Part shown: positions 48,810 through 59,299 of the stretch, piece after piece | Layout: each line of letters starts with the position of its first letter | Numbering within the stretch: position 1 is the first letter of the stretch | Assembly: GCA_030657355.1 (NCBI GenBank) | Contig: CP131056.1 | Location: 3,120,501-3,184,500 of the forward strand | DNA length: 64,000 nt | Source: Radicibacter daui | GTDB lineage: Bacteria; Pseudomonadota; Alphaproteobacteria; Radicibacterales; Radicibacteraceae | Direction: 5' to 3' | Notes under the pieces: model-generated | Database searches by the model: none | What the model was told of the DNA's origin: nothing | The model's input: only the letters and a program-made list of their open reading frames with translations | Translations under genes and position numbers: made by a program

Positions 48810-51593
48810 ATGAGTAGCTCCGCCCCCACCCGCACCGGCGCCACGCGCCCCGCCCCGACACAGCAGCCTCGCCTGCTGATGCCGGATACGGCCGTGCTCG
48901 TCACCGACGCGCGCGGCGCGCTGCTGGTGACCGCCGATGGCGAGGTGGAGGAGCTGGGCTTTCGCGAGGCGGCAAAACGCGCCGTCTCCGAGCGGCTGAT
49001 CGTCTGCCATGCCGCGGCACTCGCCCGCCGGCTGGAATGTCCGCCCTTCCCCAGCTTTGACCTGCTGGAGCTCTTCGCCTTCACCCTGCCCGCCGAATGG
49101 TGCGTGCCGACCGCGCGCGGCCTTGCCCGGCGCCTGTCGCTGCCCGAACCCAAGGACAAGGTGGGCGAGGCAATGACGCTGCTGGCCGCCGCCGAGCTGC
49201 TACTGGGCCTGCTGATGCGCCGGCAGGATCCGGTCGGCGGCGATGCCGCCGGCATTGCCCATTTGATGGGGCGCGGCGGCTGGTCATGGGCGCCGGCCGT
49301 GCTGGCCGCTCTCGGGGAGCCGGTGGGTGTTGCCGAAAGCCGGGCCACCCGTGCGATCTCTATCTGGCGCCATCTGCCGGAATGGTCGGAGGAAGCCCCG
49401 CCGCCGCCGCCCGGCACCCAGCCGGTGACCTCGGCGGAAGCACGCGAGCGGCTGCACCAGCTGCTGATGGCGGGCCATGAGGCGGAAGAACGCCCCCAGC
49501 AGGCCGATTATTCCAGCGCCGCGGCAGCCGCCTTTGCCCCGCGCGAGCGCTCCGACGCCCCCATGATGGTGCTGGCCGAAGCCGGCACCGGCGTTGGCAA
49601 GACGCTTGGCTATCTCGCCCCGGCCACGCTGTGGGCGGAGAAGAATGGCGGCGCGGTCTGGGTTTCCACCTATACCCGCAACCTGCAGCACCAGATCGAT
49701 GGCGAGCTGGACCGGCTTTATCCGGGCGCCGAAGAAAAATCCGCCAAGGTCGTTATCCGCAAGGGGCGGGAGAATTATCTGTGCCTCTTGAACCTTGAGG
49801 AAGCTGCCCGCGCCATCCCCACCCGCCTGCAGGATGCGCGCGGCATCGGCCTTATGGCGCGCTGGGCGTCTGCCACCCGCGACGGCGATCTTTCGGGCAG
49901 CGATTTTCCCGGCTGGCTGGCCGATCTTGTCGGCATCAGCCGCAGCCATGCGCTGGCCGACCGGCGGGGTGAGTGCATCTTTTCCGCCTGCCAGCATTAT
50001 AACCGCTGCTTTATCGAGCGCTCGATCCGGCAAGCTCGCCATGCGCGGGTGGTGGTCGCCAACCACGCCCTTGTCATGGTGCAGGCAGCGATGGGCGGGC
50101 TGGAGGAACGCGACCTGCCCTCGCGGTATGTCTTCGATGAAGGCCACCATCTGTTCGAGGCGGCAGACAGCGCCTTTGCCGGCCACCTGACCGGGCTTGA
50201 GACGGCAGAGCTGCGGCGCTGGCTGCTGGGTGCCGAAGGCGGACGCAGCCGGGCGCGCGGCCTCAAGCGCCGGGTGGAAGATCTGATGGGTGAAGATGCC
50301 AGCCTGCCCGAGCGGCTGGAGGAGATCATGGCCTTTGCCCGCGTGCTGCCCGGCGAAGGCTGGCAGCAGCGCCTTGGCCAGCAAAACCCCGTCGGCGAGA
50401 TGGAGCAGTTTCTGGCTGTGGTGCGGGAGCTGGTCTATTCCCGCGCCAGCGCCAAGGACAGCCCCTATTCGCTGGAAATCCCCACCGACCCGGTGACCGA
50501 CGAGCTGATGGAGCGCGCCGGGCGGCTGGATGAAGCGCTTGCCCGGGTACTGACGCCGCTGGCCGAATTTACCCGGCGCCTCGGCAACCGGCTTGTCGAT
50601 GAGGCGGAAACACTGGAGACCGGCATCCGCCAGCGCATCGAGGCGGTGGTGCGCTCGCTGGAGCGCCGCGCCGTGGTGCCGCTGCGTGGCTGGCGGCAAA
50701 TGCTGGACGCCCTTGGCCATACCACGCCGCCTGTGCTGGTGGACTGGTTGGGGGTGGAGCGTAATGGCGGAAGCGATCTCGATATCGGGCTTTACCGCCA
50801 CTGGGTGGACCCGACGCAGCCCTTCATGGAGGCGATGAGCGCGCATGCCCACGGCCTGCTCGTTACCTCCGCCACGCTGACGGATGGCACCGGCGATGTG
50901 GAGGATGACTGGCAGGCGGCGGAAGCGCGCACCGGGGCGAGCCACCTGCCGATGCCGGCCCTGCGCGCCGCCGTGCCCAGCCCCTATGATTATCCGGCCC
51001 GCACCCGCGTGTTCGTAGTAGGAGACGTGCGCAAGGACGATCTCGACCAGGTGGCCGGCGCCTACCGCGCGCTGTTTGAAGCCTCGGGCGGCGGCGGGCT
51101 CGGGCTTTTCACCGCCATCAGCCGCCTGCGCGCCGTGCACCAGCGCATCGCCCAGCCGCTGGAGCAGGCAGGGCTGCCACTGCTGGCCCAGCATGTCGAC
51201 GGGCTCGATATCGGCACGCTGATCGACATCTTCCGCGCCGAGGAGAATGCCTGCCTGCTCGGCACCGATGCGGTGCGCGACGGGGTGGACGTGCCCGGCC
51301 GCTCCCTGCGCCTCATCTGCTTTGACCGTGTACCCTGGCCGCGGCCGGACATCCTGCACAAGGCCCGGCGCGAGGCCTTCGGCAAGAAACGTTATGACGA
51401 CATGATCACCCGCCTGCGCCTCAAGCAGGCCTTTGGCCGCCTTGTGCGCCGGCAGGATGATCAGGGCGTCTTCGTACTGCTCGACCCGATGATGCCGTCC
51501 CGCCTTGCCGGCGCCTTTCCGCCCGGCGTCGAGGTGCAGCGCGTGGGGCTCGCCGAGGCGGTGGCGCAGACGAAGGAATTTCTGGCGGGCTGA
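48810..51593 (+). CDS. DinG/XPD-type Fe-S ATP-dependent DNA helicase
   Basis: A 927-residue superfamily 2 helicase. After a 200-residue N-terminal region, Walker A is LAEAGTGVGKTLGYLAPATL (near residue 250). The Fe-S cluster cysteines are in ENYLCLL and GECIFSACQHYNRCF, followed by VVVANHALVM. The DEAH box reads VFDEGHHLFE. The helicase C motifs include LLVTSATLTDG, LGTDAVRDGVDVPG and LKQAFGRLVRRQDDQGVFVLLDP. It unwinds DNA 5 to 3 and helps resolve damaged or structured DNA. It is monocistronic, with a strong terminator. Confidence 0.93.
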   Translation: MSSSAPTRTGATRPAPTQQPRLLMPDTAVLVTDARGALLVTADGEVEELGFREAAKRAVSERLIVCHAAALARRLECPPFPSFDLLELFAFTLPAEWCVPTARGLARRLSLPEPKDKVGEAMTLLAAAELLLGLLMRRQDPVGGDAAGIAHLMGRGGWSWAPAVLAALGEPVGVAESRATRAISIWRHLPEWSEEAPPPPPGTQPVTSAEARERLHQLLMAGHEAEERPQQADYSSAAAAAFAPRERSDAPMMVLAEAGTGVGKTLGYLAPATLWAEKNGGAVWVSTYTRNLQHQIDGELDRLYPGAEEKSAKVVIRKGRENYLCLLNLEEAARAIPTRLQDARGIGLMARWASATRDGDLSGSDFPGWLADLVGISRSHALADRRGECIFSACQHYNRCFIERSIRQARHARVVVANHALVMVQAAMGGLEERDLPSRYVFDEGHHLFEAADSAFAGHLTGLETAELRRWLLGAEGGRSRARGLKRRVEDLMGEDASLPERLEEIMAFARVLPGEGWQQRLGQQNPVGEMEQFLAVVRELVYSRASAKDSPYSLEIPTDPVTDELMERAGRLDEALARVLTPLAEFTRRLGNRLVDEAETLETGIRQRIEAVVRSLERRAVVPLRGWRQMLDALGHTTPPVLVDWLGVERNGGSDLDIGLYRHWVDPTQPFMEAMSAHAHGLLVTSATLTDGTGDVEDDWQAAEARTGASHLPMPALRAAVPSPYDYPARTRVFVVGDVRKDDLDQVAGAYRALFEASGGGGLGLFTAISRLRAVHQRIAQPLEQAGLPLLAQHVDGLDIGTLIDIFRAEENACLLGTDAVRDGVDVPGRSLRLICFDRVPWPRPDILHKARREAFGKKRYDDMITRLRLKQAFGRLVRRQDDQGVFVLLDPMMPSRLAGAFPPGVEVQRVGLAEAVAQTKEFLAG

Positions 51594-51616
51594 GAGCGCT
51601 GCGCACCGCCCTTGAA

Positions 51617-51664
51617 TGGAAAAAGCCCGCCACAGCCCCGAACGGCCATGGCGGGCTTTTTCCA
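51617..51664. terminator. Bidirectional terminator
   Basis: TGGAAAAAGCCCGCCA pairs with TGGCGGGCTTTTTCCA around a 16-base loop. It closes the helicase transcript on the plus strand and the long catabolic operon on the minus strand, whose last gene ends at 51676. Confidence 0.9.
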
Positions 51665-51675
51665 TCCGCAGCCGA

Positions 51676-53112
51676 TCAGAGCGCGAATTCAGTCACAAAC
51701 TTGGTGCGCATGAAGGCTTCGAGGCCTTCGATGCCGCTTTCAGAGCCGAAGCCGCTTTCATTGACGCCGCCAAACGGCGTTTCCGGGGTGGAAACGGCCA
51801 TGTGGTTGACACCAACGAGGCCGGCATCGAGCGCTGCTTCCGTTTTCGCTGCCAGCGACACGCTGCGGGTGAAGCAGAAGGAGGCAAGACCATAGGGCAG
51901 CGAGTTCGCCCGCTCGATCACCTCGTCGAACTCCTTGAAGCTCAGCAGCGGGGCGATCGGGCCGAACGGCTCTTCGCTCAGGATGCGGGCATTGGCCGGA
52001 ACCTGGGTCAGCACGGTCGGCTGGAAGAAGAAACCGGCACCGCTGGCACGCTTGCCGCCGAGAGCAACCTTTGCACCCTTGGAGACGGCATCCTCGACAA
52101 AGCCTTCCATTACCGCAAGGCGGCGCTCGGCGATCATCGGGCCCATCTGGGTGCCGGCCTCAAGGCCGTTGCCGACGACAAGCTTCGAGGCCAGTTCGAC
52201 AAAACCGGCAGCAAAACGCTCATAGAGGCTTTCATGGATGAAGAAGCGGGTCGGCGAGGTGCAGACCTGTCCGGCATTGCGGAACTTGGCGGCGACGAGC
52301 GTCTTTACCGCGTGCTCAAGGTCGGCATCTTCATGCACGATGACCGGCGCGTGGCCGCCAAGTTCCATGGTGCTGGTCTTGAGTGTTTCGGCAGCGCGCT
52401 TCTGCAAGAGCTTGCCGACGGCGGTGGAGCCGGTGAGCGTGATCTTCCGGAAGACCGGCGAGGCCACCAGAGTGGAGGACACATGGTCCGGCACACCGAA
52501 AACAACGTTCAGCACGCCATCCGGCAGGCCGGCTTCCTGGAAGCAGCGGGCCATCGCCACGGCCGTGCCCGGGGTCTCTTCAGCCGGCTTGACGACGATG
52601 GAGCAGCCAGCCCCGAGCGCGCCGGAGATCTTGCGGATGACATTGCTGGCCGGGAAGTTCCAGGCCGCGAAAGCGACGACCGGACCCACCGGCTCGCGCA
52701 GCGACATCTGGCGCACATTCGGCATACGGGCCGGGATGATACGGCCATAAACGCGCTTGCCTTCTTCCGCATACCAGCGCGTGGCATCGGCGGCAAACTG
52801 CACTTCCGGCACCGCCTCGCCCAGCGGCTTGCCGTTTTCCTGCGTCAGCAAGCGACCGATCGCTTCCTTGCGTGCCTCGATAAGGGCGGCGGCCCGCATC
52901 AGGATCTCGTAGCGCTGCTGGGCCGTCCTGTTCTTCCACACCGCAAAGCCACGCTTTGCGGCTGCTGTCGCCTCGGCCAGATCCTGATCGGTGCTGAGCG
53001 GCACCTTTCCAAGCACTTCGCCGGTGGCCGGATTGACCAGATCACGGGTCGCCCCGTTGCTGGCCTGACGCCACTTGCCATCAATCAGCAGCTCGATCTT
53101 TTCTTCATACAT
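51676..53112 (-). CDS. NAD(P)-dependent aldehyde dehydrogenase, semialdehyde type
   Basis: A 478-residue aldehyde dehydrogenase of the succinate-semialdehyde/2-oxoglutarate-semialdehyde group. It has WNFPASNVIRK (151-161), KPAEETPGTA (Lys175), FTGS-type TLTGSTAVGK, catalytic Glu250 in TMELGGHAP and catalytic Cys284 in NAGQVCTSPTRF. In hydroxyproline breakdown the final step oxidises 2-oxoglutarate semialdehyde to 2-oxoglutarate, and this enzyme fits that role, though substrate choice is inferred from context. It is the last gene of the operon and follows the racemase-family gene by 33 bases. Confidence 0.88.
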   Translation of the reverse strand: MYEEKIELLIDGKWRQASNGATRDLVNPATGEVLGKVPLSTDQDLAEATAAAKRGFAVWKNRTAQQRYEILMRAAALIEARKEAIGRLLTQENGKPLGEAVPEVQFAADATRWYAEEGKRVYGRIIPARMPNVRQMSLREPVGPVVAFAAWNFPASNVIRKISGALGAGCSIVVKPAEETPGTAVAMARCFQEAGLPDGVLNVVFGVPDHVSSTLVASPVFRKITLTGSTAVGKLLQKRAAETLKTSTMELGGHAPVIVHEDADLEHAVKTLVAAKFRNAGQVCTSPTRFFIHESLYERFAAGFVELASKLVVGNGLEAGTQMGPMIAERRLAVMEGFVEDAVSKGAKVALGGKRASGAGFFFQPTVLTQVPANARILSEEPFGPIAPLLSFKEFDEVIERANSLPYGLASFCFTRSVSLAAKTEAALDAGLVGVNHMAVSTPETPFGGVNESGFGSESGIEGLEAFMRTKFVTEFAL

Positions 53113-53145
53113 GTCCTTATAAACCTTTCAGTTGTCCACACCCGC

Positions 53146-54153
53146 TCACCGGCACAGGAAGCCGAGGGGAAGCGGGTCGTTTTTGGTGCGGATGAAGGTG
53201 TGAAGGCCGGTAATATGGGCGAGGCCTTCTATCAGCGGGCGCCAGCAACTCTCCCCGGACGGCCCGCTCGCAGCTTCGGGCAGCGCCGAAGCCGAGAACT
53301 CGACATCGAGAATGTTCTGCGCGCGGATCCGCTCCCCCGGAGCAAGCGCCCCGGCGTCCAGCAACTGGGCAAGCCGTGCGGACGTGCCGGTGCCGCAGGG
53401 TGAGCGGTCAAACTTGTTGGGGGCCAGCACCACCAGTTGCCGGCTCACCAGTACGCCCTCTTCCCGCGTGGTGCGGTAAAAGAGAACGCTGTGAACCGGA
53501 TGGCTTGCGCCGGCAATGTTCCCGGCGGTGATGCGGGCATTGATCTCCGCCTTGATGGCAGAGCCGGCGGCCATCGCCTGCTGCACGCCCGCCGGCGACA
53601 GGTCGATCCCGGCATCCGCAGCGTCAACCAGCGCATACCAGTTTCCGCCCCAGACAATGTCGCAGGCCCCGCGCCCTGCCAGCGCCGCTACCGGAACGCC
53701 CCAGGCCACCACAAAGGCCGGGACGTTCTGGAAGCTCACCGACGCTAGCAGCCCGTCCTGATAGCGCATGGCCACAGTGACGATGCCGGCCGGCACTTCC
53801 AGCGTGAAGGCGGCCTTGCCTTGCTCATCCGGGCCGATAAGGCCCAGATGGTCGAGCGTGGCGGCAAGGCCGATCGTCGCGTGGCCGCACATCGGCAGGT
53901 AGTTGTAGCTGCCGAGGAAGAAAGCTCCGTAATCGGCAACGGCGCTGTCGGTCACAACCGCGCCTACCATCGCCGAATGGCCCCGCGGCTCGTGCAGCAG
54001 GAAGGTCCGCAGCTCATCGCAGTTTGCTTCGAACCAGTCGCATTTTTCCGCTGCCGTGCGCCCCTTGAGCGGCGGCAGCCCTCCCGTGATGACGCGGGTG
54101 GGGTGCCCTGCCGTATGGCTGTCTACCGTCGTGATGACACGCTGGCTGGACAT
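53146..54153 (-). CDS. Proline racemase family, likely 4-hydroxyproline 2-epimerase
   Basis: A 335-residue enzyme with both catalytic cysteines: Cys89 in PMCGHATIG and Cys253 in DRSPCGTGTSAR. It also has IDSHTAGHPTR-type TVDSHTAGHPTRVITGG and LHEPRGHSAMVGAVV. Two cysteines indicate a racemase or epimerase rather than the trans-3-hydroxy-L-proline dehydratase, which has Thr in the second place. Context favours inversion at C2 of 4-hydroxyproline. The ATG at 54153 has GAGGTG upstream and lies 7 bases after the GMC gene. The longer frame is a shadow of that gene. Confidence 0.88.
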   Translation of the reverse strand: MSSQRVITTVDSHTAGHPTRVITGGLPPLKGRTAAEKCDWFEANCDELRTFLLHEPRGHSAMVGAVVTDSAVADYGAFFLGSYNYLPMCGHATIGLAATLDHLGLIGPDEQGKAAFTLEVPAGIVTVAMRYQDGLLASVSFQNVPAFVVAWGVPVAALAGRGACDIVWGGNWYALVDAADAGIDLSPAGVQQAMAAGSAIKAEINARITAGNIAGASHPVHSVLFYRTTREEGVLVSRQLVVLAPNKFDRSPCGTGTSARLAQLLDAGALAPGERIRAQNILDVEFSASALPEAASGPSGESCWRPLIEGLAHITGLHTFIRTKNDPLPLGFLCR

Positions 54154-54160
54154 CGGCACC

Positions 54161-55870
54161 TCACGCCCCCGCCTTGATGGCGTCGGCGACCTTTTCACCT
54201 GCCATGATGGTGCTGAGCATGGTGTTGCCGCTGATGACGGACGGCATGATGGAGGCATCCACCACCCGCAGCCCTTCAACGCCGATCACCTTGCCCTGGG
54301 GATCGACCACCGCATTACGGTCAGAGGCATCGCCCATGCGGCAAGTACCGCTGGCGTGCCAGCTCCCGCAGGTGTTGTCGATGATCCAGGAGCGCAGCAG
54401 GTTGGGCGAATTCTGCAGCCCGCGCAGATCCACATCCGGCACGATGACTTTCTCGATCATCATCCGGCGTGACAGCGGGTTTGCCCCCATCACCATGGCG
54501 GCGATCAGCGTCAGGAACCAATTGGTCTTGCTGACGGCCCCCAGCTTGCGCACACGCTCGGAGAAAGTCGCCGGGAAGACATCCTTGATGACCGAAGCCA
54601 TCGCGGGGTCGGCCACGATCTTGAACAGGCGCTGCATGCCATCCTCAAGGCGCTTCAGGTCGCGCTCGTCGGAAAGCTGCTGGAAGTTGATCTCCGGCCC
54701 GACCTCATAATCGGGGCTGGCGAGCTGGACGTAGCCTGTGGAATACGGCCGGTTGACGCACACCAGGATGGAGGCGAGACGCCGGCCAAGCGGATGCCAG
54801 GCTGCCCGGTTGGAGGGCAGCACGAACATGTCGCCCGGCGTCGTATCCGGCAGGCCGGAGCTGTAGCGGTAGCCCATCTGGATATGCCGGCGCATGGTCG
54901 GCGGCAGGCGGCTTTCCCTGGGCAGGTAAGCGGCAAGCGCCACCATCGGGTGGTCCTGCAGATTGCGCCCGACACCGGGGCGGTCGGCCCGCACCTCGAT
55001 GCCCATCTTGCGCAGATGCTCCGCCGGTCCGATGCCGGAGCGCAGCAGCACGGCAGGGGATTGCAGGGCGCCGGCCGAGACGATGACCTCGCCGGCCATC
55101 AAAACCTGTTCGCCAGCCGGGCTGGTGATGCGCACGCCGGTTGCGCGCTTACCCTCGAACAGGATCTCCTTCGCTTCGCTGCGATAATAAATCCTGAGGT
55201 TCGGCCGCTTGCGCACGTCGCGGGTCAGGTAGGCCTTGGCCGCCGAAACACGCTTGCCGTCCACATTGTTGATGGTCATCGGGAAATAACCGTCGTCGGT
55301 GACGCCGTTATGATCCTCGATGTTGAGCACCCCCTGCTTTTCCAGCACCCGGGCGGTGGCCTGGGCAAAAGGCGACCAGTCCTTTTTCTTGATGCGCCGC
55401 AGCGGCATGGGGCCGCTGTCGCCGTGCACGGGACTGTCCGGATAATCCAGATCCGTCTCGAGCTTGCGGAAATAGGGCAGCACGCCGTCCCAGTCCCAGC
55501 CCTTTGCGCCCTGCTCCGCCCAGTGCTGGTAGTCCCAGGGCAAACCCCGGAAAGCGAACTGGCCGTTGATGGAGGTGCCGCCCCCCATCACCTTCGCCTG
55601 CTCATAGCGGCGCGGCGGGGTATCCGGCTTTTTGGGCGTATCGAGATGAACCTGGATCTTCTGCCAGTGATAGGACCGGTTGAAGTAGGCGACAATCGGA
55701 TAGGCATCCAGAATGTCGGCAGGCTCCGCTCCCGGCGGTGTATCGGGACCGGCCTCGATGAGGGCGACCCGAAAACGTGACTCTTCCGACAACCGGGCGG
55801 CCAGCACGCTGCCGGCGGCACCGCCACCGACAACGATGTAGTCGAATCTTTCTGTCATTTCATTCGCCAT
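54161..55870 (-). CDS. GMC family FAD oxidoreductase
   Basis: A 569-residue flavoenzyme of the glucose-methanol-choline family. The FAD site is [21 protein letters not shown] near residue 10. GMC signature 1 lies in [17 protein letters not shown] and signature 2 in [18 protein letters not shown]. The active-site His is in [12 protein letters not shown], with a C-terminal [14 protein letters not shown]. It oxidises an alcohol; the substrate is unknown. ATG codons at 55870 and 55858 are both possible, the first overlapping the upstream aldehyde dehydrogenase gene by 11 bases. The pairing with that gene suggests an alcohol-aldehyde-acid sequence. Confidence 0.9.
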   Translation of the reverse strand: MANEMTERFDYIVVGGGAAGSVLAARLSEESRFRVALIEAGPDTPPGAEPADILDAYPIVAYFNRSYHWQKIQVHLDTPKKPDTPPRRYEQAKVMGGGTSINGQFAFRGLPWDYQHWAEQGAKGWDWDGVLPYFRKLETDLDYPDSPVHGDSGPMPLRRIKKKDWSPFAQATARVLEKQGVLNIEDHNGVTDDGYFPMTINNVDGKRVSAAKAYLTRDVRKRPNLRIYYRSEAKEILFEGKRATGVRITSPAGEQVLMAGEVIVSAGALQSPAVLLRSGIGPAEHLRKMGIEVRADRPGVGRNLQDHPMVALAAYLPRESRLPPTMRRHIQMGYRYSSGLPDTTPGDMFVLPSNRAAWHPLGRRLASILVCVNRPYSTGYVQLASPDYEVGPEINFQQLSDERDLKRLEDGMQRLFKIVADPAMASVIKDVFPATFSERVRKLGAVSKTNWFLTLIAAMVMGANPLSRRMMIEKVIVPDVDLRGLQNSPNLLRSWIIDNTCGSWHASGTCRMGDASDRNAVVDPQGKVIGVEGLRVVDASIMPSVISGNTMLSTIMAGEKVADAIKAGA

Positions 55871-57335
55871 AATTAAGGACGACGGTCTTGGAGCGCAGGA
55901 AAGTCTCCAGGCCACTGCGTCCCATTTCCTTGCCGAACCCGGAGCCGTTAAAGCCGCCCTGCGGGGTGGCATAGTCCGGCTGCCGGCCATGGGCGTTGAC
56001 CCAGACAGTGCCGGCTTCCAGCCGGTCGACGAGGCTCATGGCGCGCTGCAGGTTGTCGGTGTAGAGGCTGGCGGCAAGCGCGTAGGTCGGATGGTTCGCC
56101 AGGGCGATACCCTCCTCCTCGTCGTCATAGCCATAGACGCTCATGATCGGACCGAAGAACTCGCCGGTGTAACCGACGGAGCTGTCCGGCACGCCCGACA
56201 GGATGGTCGGCTGGTAATAGGCGCCGCCATTCATCTCCGGCACCCGGCCGCCTCCAAGCAGCACCTCGGCGCCGTCACGGCGCGTCTCGGCCAGCATGGC
56301 GTCGATGCGGGCGGCCTGCTTTTCGCTGATGATCGGCGGCAGCGTATTGCCGGCAATCCAGGTCGGCCCTGCCTTGCGGCCGTTGGCAATCACAGTGACC
56401 TTTTCCAGGAGCGGCTCAAGCAGCTCGCGCGGGACGATCAGCCGGGTGCCTGCCGTGCAGACCTGACCGGAATTGGCCAGGAAACCGGCAGCGATATTGC
56501 CGGCGACCCTGTCAAGGTTCCGGACATCGCGCAGCACGAGCTGCGGGGTTTTGCCACCCAGCTCCAGCGTCACCGGCTTGGTGCCGTTTTCCGCGGCGGC
56601 CGCCATGATACGGGCGCCGGTGGCGGAGGAACCGGTGAAGGTAACCTTGCGCACCAGCGGGTGGCGCACCAGTTCGGCACCGGTTGCCCCGGCTCCGAGC
56701 ACGATGTTGAAGAGCCCCTTCGGCAATCCCGCCTCGATCGCCAGCTCTGCGACGAGCAGCGACGAATAAGGCGTAAGTTCTGAAGGTTTCAGCACCACCG
56801 CATTGCCGACGGCCAGCGGCGCCGCCGACTTCCAGATGCCGTGGATAACGGGGAAGTTGAACGGGGTGATCGCACCGACGACACCGTAGGGCTCCGGCTT
56901 GGCATAGCTGCTGAGACCGGCCTTGCCGGCAAAGAGCTGGCCTTCCACCTTGTCGGCCCACTGCGCGAAATAGCGCACGGCTCCAGTGGCCCGCACCATG
57001 TCGCGTTCCATCAGGTCCGCGATGGGACGGGAGGAGGCAATCGCCTCCGCCCGGGCAATCCGCTCGCGATTGGCATCGATGAGGTCCGCCCAGCGCAGCA
57101 GCACTGCCGCGCGGTCCAGCGGATTGGCATCGGCCCAGCCACTGGTGCGGAAGGCGTGGTCGGCAGACTCTACCGCCCGGGACACGGTGGCCGCATCCGC
57201 CACCGGAATGGGCAGCGCCTCCAGCCCATCCGAGGGACGAAACACCTTGAGCGTTTCGCCGGCATGAACCCGCTCGCCGCCGATCAGATGCGCGGCAAAC
57301 AGCTCAACGCTGTCGGGATTGAAATCATAGGACAA
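55860..57335 (-). CDS. Aldehyde dehydrogenase family protein
   Basis: A 491-residue aldehyde dehydrogenase: [15 protein letters not shown] (157-171), [13 protein letters not shown] (Lys183), [11 protein letters not shown], Glu258 in TLELGGKTP and Cys293 in [13 protein letters not shown], with [15 protein letters not shown] near the C terminus. It would oxidise an aldehyde with NAD(P). It overlaps the GMC gene downstream and starts 22 bases after the second racemase-family gene. Two aldehyde dehydrogenases in one operon suggest two different aldehyde steps. Confidence 0.9.
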   Translation of the reverse strand: MSYDFNPDSVELFAAHLIGGERVHAGETLKVFRPSDGLEALPIPVADAATVSRAVESADHAFRTSGWADANPLDRAAVLLRWADLIDANRERIARAEAIASSRPIADLMERDMVRATGAVRYFAQWADKVEGQLFAGKAGLSSYAKPEPYGVVGAITPFNFPVIHGIWKSAAPLAVGNAVVLKPSELTPYSSLLVAELAIEAGLPKGLFNIVLGAGATGAELVRHPLVRKVTFTGSSATGARIMAAAAENGTKPVTLELGGKTPQLVLRDVRNLDRVAGNIAAGFLANSGQVCTAGTRLIVPRELLEPLLEKVTVIANGRKAGPTWIAGNTLPPIISEKQAARIDAMLAETRRDGAEVLLGGGRVPEMNGGAYYQPTILSGVPDSSVGYTGEFFGPIMSVYGYDDEEEGIALANHPTYALAASLYTDNLQRAMSLVDRLEAGTVWVNAHGRQPDYATPQGGFNGSGFGKEMGRSGLETFLRSKTVVLNYGE

Positions 57336-57357
57336 GACTGGACCTCCTTCGTCCGCG

Positions 57358-58365
57358 TCAAACCCCGGTCAGGCGGAAGCCCGAGGGGAACGGATCGTTG
57401 GGATCGAGGAAGAAATTGAACGTGCCGGTCAGATAGGCGGAGCCGGTCACCGTGCAGGTGATCGCCGGTAATTCGCCCACAGTGGTCTCGCCGGTCACCT
57501 TGCCGGTAAAGACGGTGTCGAGGATGCCGGCATGGCGGAAGCTTTCGCCCGGCTTCAGCTCGCCGCGCCCGTGCAGCATCGCCATGCGCGAGGCAGTACC
57601 GGTGCCGCAGGGGGAGCGGTCGATAACCGTTGGCGGGCAGATGACGGCATTCTTGCCATCGACCGTGACCCCGTCGCCGCCCTCGATGATCTCGATCTGG
57701 TAGATCTCGTTCACATGGGCGAGCGTCGGATGCTGGACCGGATGATCCTTGAGACCGGCCCGCAGCTCAGCAGCGGCGGAGACGATATCCCAGGCGCGGT
57801 CGGGCGTGATGGTCAGACCGAGATCGGCTGCCTTGACGATCAGATAGAAATCGCCGCCGAAGGCGATGTCCGCGCGCACCTTGCCGAAGCTCTTGGTCTC
57901 GACAAGGATGTCCTTGCGGTAAAGGAAGCTCGCCGGCATCTCGAGGGTAACGGAAACGGCCCGGCCATTCTCAACCTTGACCCGGGCCGGCACCACGCCC
58001 GCCGGGGTGTCGAGACGCACCAGCGTCTCGCCCTCCACCGCATCGATGTAACCGGCCTCCACCGCAATGGTGGCAACCGCCATCGCACAGTGGCCGCACA
58101 TCGGCGGGTAGGTATCGGGCTCCAGGATGAGCATGCCGATATCGGCATCGGGCGAGCAGGCCTCGGTCAACACAGCCGCCGGCATGTTGAAGCTGCCGCG
58201 CGGCTCGAACAGGACGAGCTGGCGCAGCCAGTCGCGGGACATGAGGTCCGCGCGCTTCTCGACCATGGTCTTGCCGCGGATCGGGCCGAAGCCCGAAGTG
58301 ATGAGGCGCAGCGGGCAACCGGCGGTATGGGAGTCGATGCCCTGGATAATTCGCGTGCTACGCAT
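57358..58365 (-). CDS. Proline racemase family protein, second copy
   Basis: A 335-residue paralogue of the enzyme at 53146-54153. Both cysteines are present: Cys90 in PMCGHCAMA and Cys253 in DRSPCGTGTASR. GIDSHTAGCPLRLITSG opens the protein, and FEPRGSFNMPAAVL follows. The two copies differ widely in sequence, so they are not a recent duplication and probably act on different imino acids, for example 3- and 4-hydroxyproline. It follows the DapA-family gene by 6 bases. Confidence 0.87.
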   Translation of the reverse strand: MRSTRIIQGIDSHTAGCPLRLITSGFGPIRGKTMVEKRADLMSRDWLRQLVLFEPRGSFNMPAAVLTEACSPDADIGMLILEPDTYPPMCGHCAMAVATIAVEAGYIDAVEGETLVRLDTPAGVVPARVKVENGRAVSVTLEMPASFLYRKDILVETKSFGKVRADIAFGGDFYLIVKAADLGLTITPDRAWDIVSAAAELRAGLKDHPVQHPTLAHVNEIYQIEIIEGGDGVTVDGKNAVICPPTVIDRSPCGTGTASRMAMLHGRGELKPGESFRHAGILDTVFTGKVTGETTVGELPAITCTVTGSAYLTGTFNFFLDPNDPFPSGFRLTGV

Positions 58366-58371
58366 GTTCTG

Positions 58372-59280
58372 TCACCGCACCGAGGCAATGGTTTCGCGGA
58401 CATGAGCGTCCGCCAAGATGGAACGGACGGTCGCCTGCTGGGCGTCCGAGAACGGCAACAGCGGCTCGCGCGGAATACCGACCGGCTGGTCAAGTGCGTT
58501 CATTGCCGCCTTGATGCCGGCATAGAAGCTGCCGGTCTTGAAGCAGCGGTAGATGGCGAAGAGCGCAGGCTCCAGCATATCGGCCGCAGCGCTGTTCCCA
58601 TCACGGCAGGCATCGAAATAACGGCGCACGAGTTTGCCGGAGAGCTGGTGGGCCATCGCCACCACGCCCACGCAGCCGACCGGCAGCGCCGAGCGGATCA
58701 TGGTTTCGTAGCCGACAAAAACAGCCAGCTTGTCCTTCACTTTCGCGCACAGCTCGGTCACCTGCTGGATGTCGGCAGAGCTATCCTTGATGGCGACGAC
58801 ATTGGGGAGATCGGCCAGTTTGGCGACGAAGTCCGGGGTCAGGTTGACGCCGATCCGGGCCGGGCTGTTGTAGAGCATGACCGGCAGTTCGCTGGCTTCG
58901 GCAACGACGCGGTAGAAGCGCTCGGTCTCTCGCAGGTCCGGCTTGGCGTAGATCGGCGGCAGGGCAAGAATACCGTCACATCCGGTTTCCTTGGCCGCCT
59001 TGATCAGGCGGAGCACCACCGCGGTGTGGAGGTCGGACACACCGGCCAGTACCGGCACCCGGCCAGCGGCAGCCTTGACGGTCGCCGTGAAGAGCTCGAT
59101 GCGCTCCTCGACCGTCATGGCATAGAACTCGCCGGTGCTGCCACAGACGATCAGGCCATCTGCGCCATTGGCGATATTGGCCTCGACCAGTTCGGCATAG
59201 CGGGGAAAGTCGATCCCGCCTTCAGGCAAAAAGGGGGTAACCAGGACACTGTGAATGCCCTTCCAGTCAGTCTTAGACAT
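58372..59280 (-). CDS. DapA-fold lyase, likely pyrroline-4-hydroxy-2-carboxylate deaminase
   Basis: A 302-residue class I aldolase-fold enzyme of the dihydrodipicolinate synthase family. The Schiff-base Lys165 is in VVAIKDSSAD, Tyr137 is in MLYNSPARIG, and the GSTGEFYAMT loop (48-57) binds the carboxylate. In hydroxyproline breakdown a DapA-family deaminase turns 1-pyrroline-4-hydroxy-2-carboxylate into 2-oxoglutarate semialdehyde; the neighbouring racemase-family and semialdehyde dehydrogenase genes make this assignment likely. It follows the ABC ATPase by 19 bases. Confidence 0.88.
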   Translation of the reverse strand: MSKTDWKGIHSVLVTPFLPEGGIDFPRYAELVEANIANGADGLIVCGSTGEFYAMTVEERIELFTATVKAAAGRVPVLAGVSDLHTAVVLRLIKAAKETGCDGILALPPIYAKPDLRETERFYRVVAEASELPVMLYNSPARIGVNLTPDFVAKLADLPNVVAIKDSSADIQQVTELCAKVKDKLAVFVGYETMIRSALPVGCVGVVAMAHQLSGKLVRRYFDACRDGNSAAADMLEPALFAIYRCFKTGSFYAGIKAAMNALDQPVGIPREPLLPFSDAQQATVRSILADAHVRETIASVR

Positions 59281-59299
59281 TTTTACTCTCTTGATTTTG

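Noticed and set aside
49284-51665. A 793-codon minus-strand frame opposite the helicase
   Set aside because: The plus-strand frame has complete helicase and Fe-S motifs; the opposite frame has none and shadow composition.
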